From the NCBI GenBank assembly GCA_035513175.1, contig DATKCN010000373.1, positions 1 to 33,580 on the forward strand: 33,580 nucleotides of DNA. The letters run 5' to 3'. A model generated the notes under the pieces. That model worked only from the letters and a program-made list of their open reading frames with translations, did no database searches and was not told the origin of the DNA. Origin of the DNA: DATKCN01 sp035513175 (GTDB taxonomy: Bacteria; Chloroflexota; Chloroflexia; Thermomicrobiales; CFX8). The position numbers and the translations under genes are program-made. Positions within the stretch are counted from its first letter, which is position 1. Each line of letters begins with the position of its first letter. Shown here piece by piece: positions 24,720 to 33,580 of this stretch.

Positions 24720-25805
24720 TCAGGCTGACGCGACCTCGCGCGATTCGAATCCTGCTCCGTCCGCGCCGGAGTTCGGATAGAGATGACAGGCGACGAAGTG
24801 GCCGCCACCCTGATCCACAAAGAGGGGATCGATCTCCTTGCAGACCGGCATCATGTACGGGCAGCGGGTATGGAAGTGGCACCCGGACGGCGGGTTAATC
24901 GGACTGGGCACGTCGCCAGTCAGGATGATGCGCTCGCGGCGCTTCTCGACCACCGGGTCCGGAATCGGCACCGCCGACAGCAGCGCCTTCGTATACGGGT
25001 GCAGCGGATCGGCACATAGCGAGTCGCGGTCCGCCAGCTCCACCAGCTTGCCGAGATACATCACGGCGATGCGGTCGGATATGTGACGCACCACGGAAAG
25101 GTCGTGCGCGATGAACAGGTACGTCAAGTTGAACTGCTGTTGCAGGTCTTCCAGGAGGTTTACGATCTGAGCTTGAATCGACACGTCGAGCGCCGAAACT
25201 GGCTCGTCGGCGACGATGAAGTCCGGACTTGCTGCAAGGGCGCGCGCGACGCCGATGCGCTGCCGCTGACCGCCGGAAAACTCGTGGGGGTAGCGGTTCG
25301 CGAAATACGGATTGAGGCCAACGGTTTCCAGCAGCTCCTGGACCCTGCGGGCACGCTGGTCGCGCGGCACCAGGTTATGGATCTGCATCGGCTCACTGAT
25401 GATCGATCCGACCGTCATGCGCGGATTGAGCGAGGCATACGGGTCCTGGAAAATCATCTGCAAATGGCGGCGCATCTTGCGCATGTCACCGCCGTCAAGC
25501 TTCGTCAGGTCTCGTCCCTCGAATGTGACCGCGCCGGACGTGGGCTTGTAGAGCTGCAGGATGGCGCGACCGGTCGTGCTCTTGCCGCACCCTGACTCGC
25601 CGACGAGGCCGAGCGTCTCGCCCCGCCTGACCTGAAACGAGATGTCGTCAACCGCCTGCACGGCGCCGACACGGCGCTGGAAGATGATGCCCTGCGTGAG
25701 CGGAAAGTGCATCACGAGGTTCTCGACGTCGAGCAGGACCTCGCCCTCTGCCACTCCCGATGAACCGTTTGATCCGGGTCGCCCGGACGTCCTGGAAGTC
25801 GACAT
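24720..25805 (-). CDS. oligopeptide/dipeptide ABC transporter ATPase (OppF/DppF type)
   Basis: A 361-residue cytoplasmic ATPase of a peptide importer. Walker A GESGCGKST, Q-loop FQDPYASLNPRMT, signature FSGGQRQRIGVARAL and Walker B FIVADEPVSALD are all present. The C-terminal oligo/HPY extension contains CHFHTRCPYMMPVC, the Cys cluster that can hold an Fe-S centre in some Opp/Dpp ATPases. The first 25 residues are Ser/Gly-rich. The partner oppD gene ends 2 bases upstream, so the two ATPases form a heterodimer. No permease or substrate-binding gene is in the window, and a strong terminator follows. The precise substrate (oligo- or dipeptide, or another solute of this family) is not determinable. 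Confidence 0.92.
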   Translation of the reverse strand: MSTSRTSGRPGSNGSSGVAEGEVLLDVENLVMHFPLTQGIIFQRRVGAVQAVDDISFQVRRGETLGLVGESGCGKSTTGRAILQLYKPTSGAVTFEGRDLTKLDGGDMRKMRRHLQMIFQDPYASLNPRMTVGSIISEPMQIHNLVPRDQRARRVQELLETVGLNPYFANRYPHEFSGGQRQRIGVARALAASPDFIVADEPVSALDVSIQAQIVNLLEDLQQQFNLTYLFIAHDLSVVRHISDRIAVMYLGKLVELADRDSLCADPLHPYTKALLSAVPIPDPVVEKRRERIILTGDVPSPINPPSGCHFHTRCPYMMPVCKEIDPLFVDQGGGHFVACHLYPNSGADGAGFESREVASA

Positions 25806-25807
25806 CG

Positions 25808-26803
<996 letters not shown>

Positions 26804-26885
26804 CGCTGCTCCTTCGCCTACCTTGCTGGTTTTCGAGGAGTTCTCCCTCTGCCCACACTCTACCCGATTACCATCGCATATGAAA

Positions 26886-26916
26886 GCACATACTGCCCCC
26901 TGTCGCAGGTATGTGC
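26886..26916. repeat. 8-bp inverted repeat in the opp leader
   Basis: GCACATAC (26886-26893) and GTATGTGC (26909-26916) are exact reverse complements 15 bases apart, in the transcribed leader about 85-110 bases before the oppD ATG. It may be an operator or an RNA hairpin. The remainder of 26804-27124 has no gene. Confidence 0.45.
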
Positions 26917-27002
26917 AATGGCGGCTCTGTGGCCGCCTGCGTCCGTGTTCCGAACGCTCTGTCTGCAATGTGTCGAGTCTGTCCTGTGCTGGCGTCTTTC
27001 GC

Positions 27003-27032
27003 AGTATAGCATGGCTCGAAAATCTGGGTCAA
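27003..27032 (-). promoter_or_regulatory. promoter of the oppD-oppF unit
   Basis: On the minus strand TTGACC (27027-27032), 18 bases, then TATACT (27003-27008). Transcription would start near 26996, giving an untranslated leader of about 190 bases before oppD, long enough to hold regulatory structure. Confidence 0.75.
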
Positions 27033-27124
27033 TCCACCTGAATCGATGGCAAATTCGGCCGGATTTGCCCGCCAATGCCAGTGCGGCGGCAAGCCGGCGG
27101 CCGGACCCCGAACCGCCCGCGATG

Positions 27125-28057
27125 TCACGGTCGAACCGGAACCTTCGTCAGCAGCTCGTCGTACGTTCTATCCTGCCCGCGCACCAGGCTGAAGAAAATG
27201 TCCTGGATGCGCTCGGTGATCGGTCCCCGCGTGCCGTCTCCGACCGCTCGCCCATCAACGGAGCCGATCGACGCCACCTGCGCTCCGGTGCCGCAGAAGA
27301 ACGCTTCGTCCGCGACGTACAGCTCGGAGCGGTCGATTTCACGCTCTTCCGCCGGGATGCCGGCGTCACGCGCAAACATCAGGATTGACCGGCGGGTAAT
27401 GCCCTCCAGGATGTCGCTGTTGATCGGCGATGTGATCAGCGTGCCGTTGCGCACCAGGAACAGGTTCGCGCCGCTGCCCTCGGCAACCTTGCCGGCCGTG
27501 TTCAGCATGAGCGCGTCGTCGTACCCGGCTTCGTCCGCCTGATCTTTGGCCAGGCTGGAGTTGATGTACCCGCCGGTGATCTTGCCGCGGCTAGGAATGA
27601 TGTTGTCGTTCAACCTCACCCACGATGAGACCATCACGCGCAACGGCTTATCCATCGCGAAGTAGTCCCCGAAGGCGATCATGTAGATCGCCAGCGAGTC
27701 CCGAACGTCCCGCAGGCTCGGCGTCAGGTCGAGTCCGGCTTTGTATATGAAAGGGCGAATGTAGACGTTCGATTTCGGGTTGTTGCGCGCCACCAGCTCC
27801 TGAATTACCGCCGCGAGTCCACTCGCGTCAAGCTCGAGCCTGGCCCGCAGTATCCGCCCGCTGTTCATGAGCCGGCGTGTGTGATCGGGCAGGCGGAAGA
27901 TGTTGATCGTTTCTTCACTTACATCCAGATAGCCCCGAATGCCACCGAACGCGCCCGTGCCGTACTGTAGCGCGTGTGTCGCGATGCTGACCTTCGCCTG
28001 ATCGGACGGGACGAACTCGCCCTCGAAATACGCGAAGGGTTGCAAGGGTAGTTCCAC
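27125..28057 (-). CDS. ilvE: branched-chain amino acid aminotransferase
   Basis: A fold-type IV PLP enzyme of 310 residues that interconverts leucine, isoleucine and valine with their 2-keto acids. The N-terminus (AYFEGEFVPSDQAKVSIATHALQYG) and FGGIRGY are typical of IlvE. RPFIYKAG, the PLP lysine in GGYINSSLAKDQADEAGYDDALML, and VAEGSGANLFLVRNG follow in the family order. The C-terminal EAFFCGTGAQVASIGSVDGR matches class I/group IlvE proteins. The start is GTG at 28057 with GGAGGAG 8 bases upstream. It diverges from dprA. No other ilv/leu genes are present. A D-amino acid aminotransferase is the main alternative within the fold, but the GTGA motif block favours IlvE. Confidence 0.93.
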   Translation of the reverse strand: MELPLQPFAYFEGEFVPSDQAKVSIATHALQYGTGAFGGIRGYLDVSEETINIFRLPDHTRRLMNSGRILRARLELDASGLAAVIQELVARNNPKSNVYIRPFIYKAGLDLTPSLRDVRDSLAIYMIAFGDYFAMDKPLRVMVSSWVRLNDNIIPSRGKITGGYINSSLAKDQADEAGYDDALMLNTAGKVAEGSGANLFLVRNGTLITSPINSDILEGITRRSILMFARDAGIPAEEREIDRSELYVADEAFFCGTGAQVASIGSVDGRAVGDGTRGPITERIQDIFFSLVRGQDRTYDELLTKVPVRP

Positions 28058-28153
28058 GCGAGTCTCCTCCTTCCGCGGCCAGCGACCGCACTCCAGATCG
28101 CGTGGTCGGAGTAGGCGGCGACGGCAGCTGCATGCGTCATGTGAGCCGGGCGC

Positions 28154-28162
28154 ATTCTAGCA
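28154..28162 (-). promoter_or_regulatory. possible extended -10 promoter of ilvE
   Basis: On the minus strand TGCTAGAAT is a TGn-extended -10 box about 95 bases before the ilvE GTG. A -35 match is not evident. Low to moderate support. Confidence 0.35.
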
Positions 28163-28258
28163 TAGGAGCCCGGGCCTCCCTGCCGATACGTCGCGCCATT
28201 GACGAGGACGACGCATCGTCCGTATAACTGCGCGGCTCACCGCGAGGAGGTTGCCGCG

Positions 28259-29344
28259 ATGCCGAGCGATTCGTTGAGATTCTGGATCGGATTCCATCTC
28301 ACTCCCGGCGTCGGCGCGGCGCGCATATCTCGCCTTGTCGAGCACTTCGGCTCAATTGAGGCAGCCTGGCGCGTTTCTGGACCGGAGCTTCGGCAGGCGG
28401 GAGTCTCGGAAGATGTCGCGAGCTCGATCGTCAAAACCAGATCGACCATCGACCTCGATGATGAGCTGGATCGCCTTGAGCGGAATGGCGTGTCAGTGCT
28501 GACGCTGGACGACGATGACTATCCGCGCCTGTTGCGGCACATCCAGTCGCCACCACCGTTGCTCTACGTGCGAGGCTCATTGACGACCGGAGACGAACTG
28601 GCAATCGGCGTTGTGGGCACGCGCCGCGCGACGACCTATGGACTCGATATGGCGGCGCGCCTCAGTCGCGACCTGGCCGCGGCCGGCGTCACAATCGTAA
28701 GCGGGCTGGCGCTGGGAATCGACACCGCCGCGCACCGGGCCGCGCTGGACGCTGGCGGGAGAACGATCGCGGTCTTCGGTTGTGGCCTGGACACCATCTA
28801 TCCGCCTCGCAATCGCGCGCTCGCCGCGCGCGTCGCCGAGTCCGGCGCCCTGGTCAGCGAATTCCCGCTCGGAGCCCGCCCCGACGCTCGGAACTTTCCG
28901 GTTCGAAATCGGATCATCAGTGGACTGTCCCGCGGTGTGCTGGTCGTTGAGGCGCCAGAACGCAGCGGCGCACTCATCACGACGACATTCGCGGCCGACC
29001 AGGGACGCGATGTTTACGCTGTCCCCGGCTCCGCGCTTTCATCCGCCAGCGCCGGCAGCCACGCGCTGATCCGCGATGGCGCATTGCTCGTGACATCCGC
29101 AGACGACATCCTCGATCAACTGGATATTGCGTCGGCTACGGTGCATTCGCAAACACGAATGCAGCTGCCTGATACACCCGCGGAGCGGATACTGTATGCG
29201 CTGGTCGGCGCGGAGCCGCGCCACGTCGATGACCTGTGTCACGAAAGCGGACTGACCATACAGGACACAAGTGGCACACTACTGGCGATGGAGCTCAAGG
29301 GCATCGTCCGGCAGACCGGCTCACAGCACTACGTTCGCGCCTGA
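28259..29344 (+). CDS. dprA: DNA processing protein DprA
   Basis: Loads RecA on incoming single-stranded DNA during transformation. It has 361 residues. The N-terminal helix-hairpin-helix-like segment (LTPGVGAARISRLVEHFG) is followed by the Rossmann-like DNA-binding core: GVVGTRRATTYG, VSGLALGIDTAAHRAAL, FGCGLDTIYPPRN, EFPLGARPDARNFPVRNRI and the C-end VPGSALSSASAGSHALIRDGA. The last 70 residues form the winged-helix DprA C-domain (ILYALVGAEPRHVDDLCH). The ATG at 28259 follows GAGGAGG by 8 bases; a longer frame to 28199 is unlikely. Downstream, topA follows after manC. dprA-topA linkage is common in Firmicutes and Chloroflexota, so manC looks like an insertion into that order. Confidence 0.95.
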   Translation: MPSDSLRFWIGFHLTPGVGAARISRLVEHFGSIEAAWRVSGPELRQAGVSEDVASSIVKTRSTIDLDDELDRLERNGVSVLTLDDDDYPRLLRHIQSPPPLLYVRGSLTTGDELAIGVVGTRRATTYGLDMAARLSRDLAAAGVTIVSGLALGIDTAAHRAALDAGGRTIAVFGCGLDTIYPPRNRALAARVAESGALVSEFPLGARPDARNFPVRNRIISGLSRGVLVVEAPERSGALITTTFAADQGRDVYAVPGSALSSASAGSHALIRDGALLVTSADDILDQLDIASATVHSQTRMQLPDTPAERILYALVGAEPRHVDDLCHESGLTIQDTSGTLLAMELKGIVRQTGSQHYVRA

Positions 29345-29399
29345 CCGTCGACTTACCATTTGCGACCAACGACATCATGCCTATCGGAAAACAGGATTC

Positions 29400-30482
29400 A
29401 TGACGAGGGCTTTCTACGCGACGATCCCGGCTGGAGGGAGTGGCACGCGGCTCTGGCCGCTGAGTCGGGCGGACCGCCCGAAGTTCCTGCTCCCGCTGCC
29501 AGGTCCGCGAACCATGATCCAGGAAACGGTAGACCGCCTGTGCCGCGTCTGTCCGATCGAGCGCCTGTCGATTATCACCGGCAGGGCGCACGCCGCTGAA
29601 ATCGCTTGCCAGCTGCCCGAGCTGTCACGCGACCAGATCATCGTCGAGCCGGACGCGCGCGGCAGCGGGCCCGTCATCGGGTTGAGCGCCGCCATCGCGC
29701 ATCGCCGGGATCCGGACGCGATCGTCGGCTCGTTCGCGTCGGACCATGCCGTCTCTCAGCCGGAGGACTTCGAGCGCGCTGTGCGCGCCGCGATCGAGCT
29801 CGCGGAAGAAGACTATCTCGTCACAATCGGGATTCAACCCGGCTATGCGGAGACTGGCTACGGATACATACGCGCCGGCGACGACATCGGGGTCCGTCAG
29901 GGACTGACGGTGCGCAAGGTGGCGTCGTTTAGGGAAAAGCCGGACCTGGCTACCGCGGAAGAGTACGTCGCCTCGGGCAGCTACCTCTGGAACTCGAGCA
30001 TGTTCGTCTGGAAGGCGAGCGCGCTGCTGGCCGAGATGCGATGTCTCCTGCCTCAGCTCGCGCAATCGCTGGACACGATCGCCGCCGATTGGGACACCCC
30101 TCGCGGCGAGGCCACCTTTCACGCCGTCTGGCCAACCATCGAGGACGTTTCGATCGATCACGGCATCCTCGAACGCTCGCAGAATGTCGCCGTCGTGCCC
30201 GGCTCATTCGGCTGGACCGACCTGGGCGACTGGCACGGCCTCGGTCGCCTGCTCGCGAACAGCGACGGCGAAAACATCGCGTTGGCGCGTAACGTGTTGT
30301 TTCAGGACTCGCAAGGCGCCGTCGTGGTCGGCGGCGAGCGCATGATCGTCGTGCTTGGCCTCGACAACGTCGTCGTCGTCGATACGGACGACGCCGTGCT
30401 CGTCTGTGACCGGTCGCAGGCGCAGCAGGTGAAAGACGTTGTAGCGCAGCTCAGGTTGCGGGGCTCGACACGATTGATATAG
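29400..30482 (+). CDS. manC: mannose-1-phosphate guanylyltransferase
   Basis: Makes GDP-mannose from mannose 1-phosphate and GTP for glycan or glycolipid synthesis. It has 360 residues. The nucleotide-binding signature AGGSGTRLWPLSR at about 11-23 is followed by PKFLLPL. VEPDARGSGPVIGLSAAI, FASDHAV, GYAETGYGYIR, FREKPDLATAEEYV and WNSSMFVWKASALL are the expected order of sugar-nucleotide transferase blocks. No C-terminal phosphomannose isomerase cupin domain is fused. The ATG at 29400 is chosen over an upstream ATG at 29271 that overlaps dprA. ACAGGA lies 4-9 bases before it. The gene is 55 bases after dprA on the same strand and 58 bases before topA. Confidence 0.92.
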   Translation: MTRAFYATIPAGGSGTRLWPLSRADRPKFLLPLPGPRTMIQETVDRLCRVCPIERLSIITGRAHAAEIACQLPELSRDQIIVEPDARGSGPVIGLSAAIAHRRDPDAIVGSFASDHAVSQPEDFERAVRAAIELAEEDYLVTIGIQPGYAETGYGYIRAGDDIGVRQGLTVRKVASFREKPDLATAEEYVASGSYLWNSSMFVWKASALLAEMRCLLPQLAQSLDTIAADWDTPRGEATFHAVWPTIEDVSIDHGILERSQNVAVVPGSFGWTDLGDWHGLGRLLANSDGENIALARNVLFQDSQGAVVVGGERMIVVLGLDNVVVVDTDDAVLVCDRSQAQQVKDVVAQLRLRGSTRLI

Positions 30483-30540
30483 TCAGGGACGCCGCGACAG
30501 GGCGATCGCAATCGCATATGAGAGAAGCACTCGTAATCGA

Positions 30541-32823
30541 ATGACGGGCACAACACGACCGCGAACCGGAGCCAAGTCCGGAACGACTACCAGGAAGAAG
30601 CCGCCGTCCCCCGGCACGAAGAACGTCGTCCGCAAGGGAACGTCGGCGCGCGCCCGGGCCACGACGACGGGGAAGCGCTCCGGCGCGACGCGTCTCGTCA
30701 TCGTCGAATCTCCCGCCAAGGCACGCACGATCGAGCGCTATCTCGGGCGCGGCTATTCGGTCAGGGCCTCGATGGGTCATGTGCGCGACCTGCCCAAGAG
30801 CACGCTCGGCATCCAGATCGACGACGATTTCCAGCCAAAGTACATGGTTCCCCGCGACAAGCTCAAGACAATGAAGGAACTGAAGGAGCTCGTCCAGGGA
30901 GCGACAGAGGTCATTCTGGCGACCGACCCGGACCGCGAGGGAGAAGCCATCGCCTGGCACCTTGTGCAGGCGACGCAGCCGGCCGACGGAACCGTGCGCC
31001 GCGTTGTGTTCAACGAAATCACGCCCAACGCGGTGCGCCGGGCGATGGAGAACCCGCGTGAGATTGACATGGACCTGGTCGACGCCCAGCAGGCTCGGCG
31101 CATCCTCGACCGGCTCGTCGGGTACTCGATCTCGCCGCTGTTGTGGAAAAAGGTAAAGAGCGGCCTCTCCGCCGGCCGCGTCCAATCGGTGGCTTTGCGG
31201 CTCGTCGTCGAGCGTGAGCGCGAAATTCAGGAGTTCGTCTCTCGCGAGTACTGGTCACTCGACGCCGAGCTGGAGAAGCGCGTGACCGGCAAGCGCCCGT
31301 CGTTCACCGCCAGCCTGTCGCGCGTCGCTGGCAAGAAGGCCGACCTGCCCGACGCCGCAACGACCGACGCGATCGTGCGCGGCCTGAGCGGCGCCGAGTA
31401 CTCCGTTGCCGATGTGCAGGTCAAGGAGACGCAACGCAGGCCAGCGGCACCGTTCACGACCAGCACACTTCAGCAGGAAGCGTCGCGCAAGCTGAGCCTC
31501 GCGGTGCGCCGGACGATGCAGATCGCTCAGGAACTGTATGAGGGTGTCGACCTCGGCCCGGACGGAACGCAGGGTCTCATTACCTACATGCGAACCGACT
31601 CGACCAACGTCGCAGCCTCCGCGCAAGCACAGGCGAAGGACGCGATCGCGCGCTTTTTCGGTGGCGAGTTCGTCCCCGAGCGCCCTCCCGTCTACACGCG
31701 GCGGTCCAAAGGGGCGCAGGAAGCCCATGAGGCGATTCGTCCCACCGATCCCGCTCGCCATCCAGACACTGTCAAGCAGTATCTGAGCCAACCTCAGCTG
31801 CGGCTATACCGCCTCGTCTGGCAACGGTTCATCGCCAGCCAGATGCGCAACGCAATCTTCGACAACACCGGGGTCGATATCGACGCGGGCCCAGCGGGCG
31901 GCGACAAGCCCTATCGCTTCCGGGCGACCGGATCGGTGATCAAGTTCCAGGGCTTCCTGGCCGTCTATCGCGAGGGACGCGACGATGATGACGAGGTCGA
32001 TGAAATCGATCGAGACGCGCTGCCAGAGCTGTCACCCGGAGAGATTCTCGATTTGATCCGGCTCGTGCCGGAGCAGCACTTCACGCAGCCGCCGCCACGA
32101 TTCACCGAGGCGACGCTTGTCAAGTCGCTGGAGGAGAACGGCATCGGCCGGCCCAGCACCTATGCCCCGACGATCGCGACGCTGCTGGCGCGCAACTACG
32201 TCACGATCGAGCAGCGACGGCTAGTGCCGACCGAGCTCGGCTTCGTCGTCAACGATATCCTTGTCGAGCACTTCCCCTCGATTGTCGACATCGGCTTCAC
32301 CTCTGGCATGGAGGAACAGCTCGATGAAATCGCCGCGGGGGATCGACAGTGGGCGCCAGTCATCCGCGCGTTTTACGGCCCGTTCGCCGAATCGGTCGGC
32401 AAGGCCGAGCAGACGATGGAACGGGTCAGGGTCCGCGACGAGCCGACCGACGAGGTCTGCGAGCAGTGCGGCAGCCCGATGGTCATCAAGCTTGGCAAGT
32501 TCGGCCGTTTCATTGCCTGCTCAGCCTTCCCGGCGTGTCGCAACGCCAAGCCGCTGCTGACCCGTATCGGCGTCCCGTGCCCGCAATGTCGTGAGGGTGA
32601 CATCGTCGAACGCCGGACGAAGAAGGGGCGCGTCTTTTATGGCTGCAGCCGCTACCCCGAGTGTGACTTCTCGGCCTGGTCCCGCCCGATCTCCGAGGCG
32701 TGTCCACGCTGTGGTGGGGTCATGATCCTGGTCGGCAAGAGCCTGATCGCGGCCAAGTGCCAGAAATGCGACTATCGGATGACCGTTGCTCCCGCGCAGG
32801 ACAGCGAGCGCATCCCCGCCTGA
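30541..32823 (+). CDS. topA: DNA topoisomerase I (type IA)
   Basis: Relaxes negative supercoils, 760 residues. Residues 1-50 are a Thr/Arg/Lys-rich low-complexity extension. The toprim domain begins VIVESPAKARTIE (Glu56) with DPDREGEAIAWH (Asp129, Asp131). The catalytic Tyr349 is in TYMRTDSTN. EENGIGRPSTYAPTI is the conserved domain I/IV block. Three C-terminal zinc fingers from about 640 to 748 each have a CxxC pair: CEQC, CPQC and CPRC, followed by cysteines in IACSAFPAC, YGCSRYPEC and AKCQKC. The ATG at 30541 is the first in the frame; GAGAGAAG lies about 15 bases upstream, a weak site, so a later start is possible. XerC, often next to topA, is absent. Confidence 0.95.
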   Translation: MTGTTRPRTGAKSGTTTRKKPPSPGTKNVVRKGTSARARATTTGKRSGATRLVIVESPAKARTIERYLGRGYSVRASMGHVRDLPKSTLGIQIDDDFQPKYMVPRDKLKTMKELKELVQGATEVILATDPDREGEAIAWHLVQATQPADGTVRRVVFNEITPNAVRRAMENPREIDMDLVDAQQARRILDRLVGYSISPLLWKKVKSGLSAGRVQSVALRLVVEREREIQEFVSREYWSLDAELEKRVTGKRPSFTASLSRVAGKKADLPDAATTDAIVRGLSGAEYSVADVQVKETQRRPAAPFTTSTLQQEASRKLSLAVRRTMQIAQELYEGVDLGPDGTQGLITYMRTDSTNVAASAQAQAKDAIARFFGGEFVPERPPVYTRRSKGAQEAHEAIRPTDPARHPDTVKQYLSQPQLRLYRLVWQRFIASQMRNAIFDNTGVDIDAGPAGGDKPYRFRATGSVIKFQGFLAVYREGRDDDDEVDEIDRDALPELSPGEILDLIRLVPEQHFTQPPPRFTEATLVKSLEENGIGRPSTYAPTIATLLARNYVTIEQRRLVPTELGFVVNDILVEHFPSIVDIGFTSGMEEQLDEIAAGDRQWAPVIRAFYGPFAESVGKAEQTMERVRVRDEPTDEVCEQCGSPMVIKLGKFGRFIACSAFPACRNAKPLLTRIGVPCPQCREGDIVERRTKKGRVFYGCSRYPECDFSAWSRPISEACPRCGGVMILVGKSLIAAKCQKCDYRMTVAPAQDSERIPA

Positions 32824-32885
32824 CCCGCCCTCGCCGGACAAACATCCACGTCAGCGCGGGACGAGCGACAACGGATCGCTCGCTC

Positions 32886-33086
32886 GCGCCGCCGCGATGA
32901 GTCGCCCCACTGAGACGCGTGCATTGCCGCGATTGCTCGCAGCGCGTCGCCGGCGACGCCGCTCGCAAGGTCTTCCAGCAGCAGGATCGAAATCAGCGCT
33001 TCGGCGCCGCGATCGAGCGCCGCACGAGCGAGCAGCGCCGACCCGGAAGTCGAGTCAGGCCAGATTGCGAACAGATATCCCGATCG
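32886..33086 (-). pseudogene. decayed phosphotransferase (APH/ecdysteroid-kinase-like) fragment
   Basis: The topA-hslV interval (32824-33264) has no intact gene. On the minus strand one frame reads LLLEDLASGVAGD, then ALRAIAAMHASQWGD. This resembles the LLLEDL...GDQ....AL..LA.LHA..WGD block of small-molecule phosphotransferases in the APH/EcKinase superfamily, with the segment between GD and ALR deleted. The frame has no plausible start, lacks the catalytic HGD region and runs into topA. I read it as a relic; chance similarity is possible. Nothing else is visible in the interval except a weak TAGAAT at 33196-33201 that may serve hslV. Confidence 0.35.
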
Positions 33087-33264
33087 GAACCGTCAGCGTC
33101 ACTGGACCGGGTCTGGCCCATGACGCGAACACGGGCTGGCTGCGTCTCGACGACGGCTGCGAGCCCTGCTTCCGGTCATCCGGGGCAATGTGCGATAGAA
33201 TTCCGGGTTGGCGCTTCGCGCCCCGGCGATCGCTGTGATCGATGACTGCTGACGACGATTGGCA

Positions 33265-33580
33265 ATGGTCTGCACGTTGAGCCCAACCAGTTCTCTCCCA
33301 CGAGCCCACGCCACAACCATACTCGGGGTTTGTCGACACGGAGCCGTCGCCCTGGCGGGCGACGGCCAGGTGACGTTCGGCGAAATGATCGTCAAGCACG
33401 GCGCGCGCAAGCTACGCACGCTGCACGACGGCGACGTAATCGCGGGCTTCGCTGGAGCCGTGGCCGACGCGATGACCCTCTTTGAGAAGTTCGAAACGCA
33501 GTTGCGCGAAGCAAAGGGGGATCTGCGCCGCGCGTCGGTCGAGCTGGCCAAAGAGTGGCGCACCGACCGCTACCTGCGTC
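33265..33580 (+). CDS. hslV: ATP-dependent protease subunit HslV (5' part, runs off the window)
   Basis: The proteolytic subunit of the HslUV (ClpYQ) machine, a threonine protease forming a double hexamer capped by HslU. The first 105 codons are present. The mature N-terminus is the Thr-Thr in HATTILGV, residues 17-18 from the ATG. The family blocks AGDGQVTFGEMIVK, RKLRTLHDGDVIAGFAGAVADAMTLFEKFE and ELAKEWRTDRYLR follow in order. Two starts are possible: ATG at 33265 or TTG at 33277; both leave a short propeptide before the catalytic Thr. No good SD sequence decides between them. The gene continues beyond the window, where hslU would be expected. Confidence 0.93.
   Translation, partial: MVCTLSPTSSLPRAHATTILGVCRHGAVALAGDGQVTFGEMIVKHGARKLRTLHDGDVIAGFAGAVADAMTLFEKFETQLREAKGDLRRASVELAKEWRTDRYLR

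Overview
The window is GC-rich, gene-dense chromosomal DNA. The gene set points to Chloroflexota, most likely a Thermomicrobia or Sphaerobacter-like lineage. The clues are class F-type sortases, a DUF951 protein, a sigma-54 with a zinc-ribbon-like insertion, an H+-pyrophosphatase, linked scpA/scpB and an HslV with a short propeptide. This placement is inferred from gene content; there is no rRNA to confirm it. No CRISPR array, intact insertion sequence or prophage is visible.

Layout. (1) 1-1085: the end of a DUF6884-like gene, a stand-alone receiver protein, and a decayed tRNA-like sequence that keeps its T arm, acceptor strand and CCA. (2) 1091-7757: two sortase loci. A sortase diverges from a wall-anchored cupredoxin, and a second sortase overlaps the end of another anchored surface protein. 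Both substrates carry a [VI]PRTG sorting signal. Between them lie the H+-pyrophosphatase, a membrane protein, tRNA-Gly(GCC) and tRNA-Leu(TAA). (3) 7890-11532: a DadA-like FAD oxidase, an ABC-F ATPase, and a possible two-gene small-protein transcript with its own promoter and terminator. (4) 11710-17176: recN, ybaB, a membrane protein, DUF951 plus an MFS exporter (coupled), and pyrB. (5) 17317-22074: rpoN with a textbook -24/-12 (sigma-54) promoter in its own upstream region, a site-2 protease with a CBS-like tail, and an Rrf2 regulator plus cysteine desulfurase unit with a consensus promoter and overlapping operator. (6) 22065-26803: the tightly overlapping M50 protease, HD protein, scpA, scpB operon, and oppD-oppF with a promoter, a long leader and a strong terminator. 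(7) 27125-33580: ilvE, dprA, manC, topA, a decayed phosphotransferase-like fragment, and the start of hslV.

How the genes work together. Most are housekeeping: membrane energisation (hppA), DNA repair, topology and uptake (recN, topA, dprA), chromosome condensation (scpAB, ybaB), pyrimidine and branched-chain amino acid synthesis, Fe-S cluster supply, and peptide uptake. The less ordinary parts are the paired sortase loci with a shared PRTG signal, the apparent sigma-54 control of rpoN itself, the Cys4 insertion in RpoN, and the small-protein transcript upstream of recN. Start codons were often moved inside the longest open frame on the basis of a Shine-Dalgarno (SD) sequence, promoter position or family N-terminus. 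Those choices are stated per gene.
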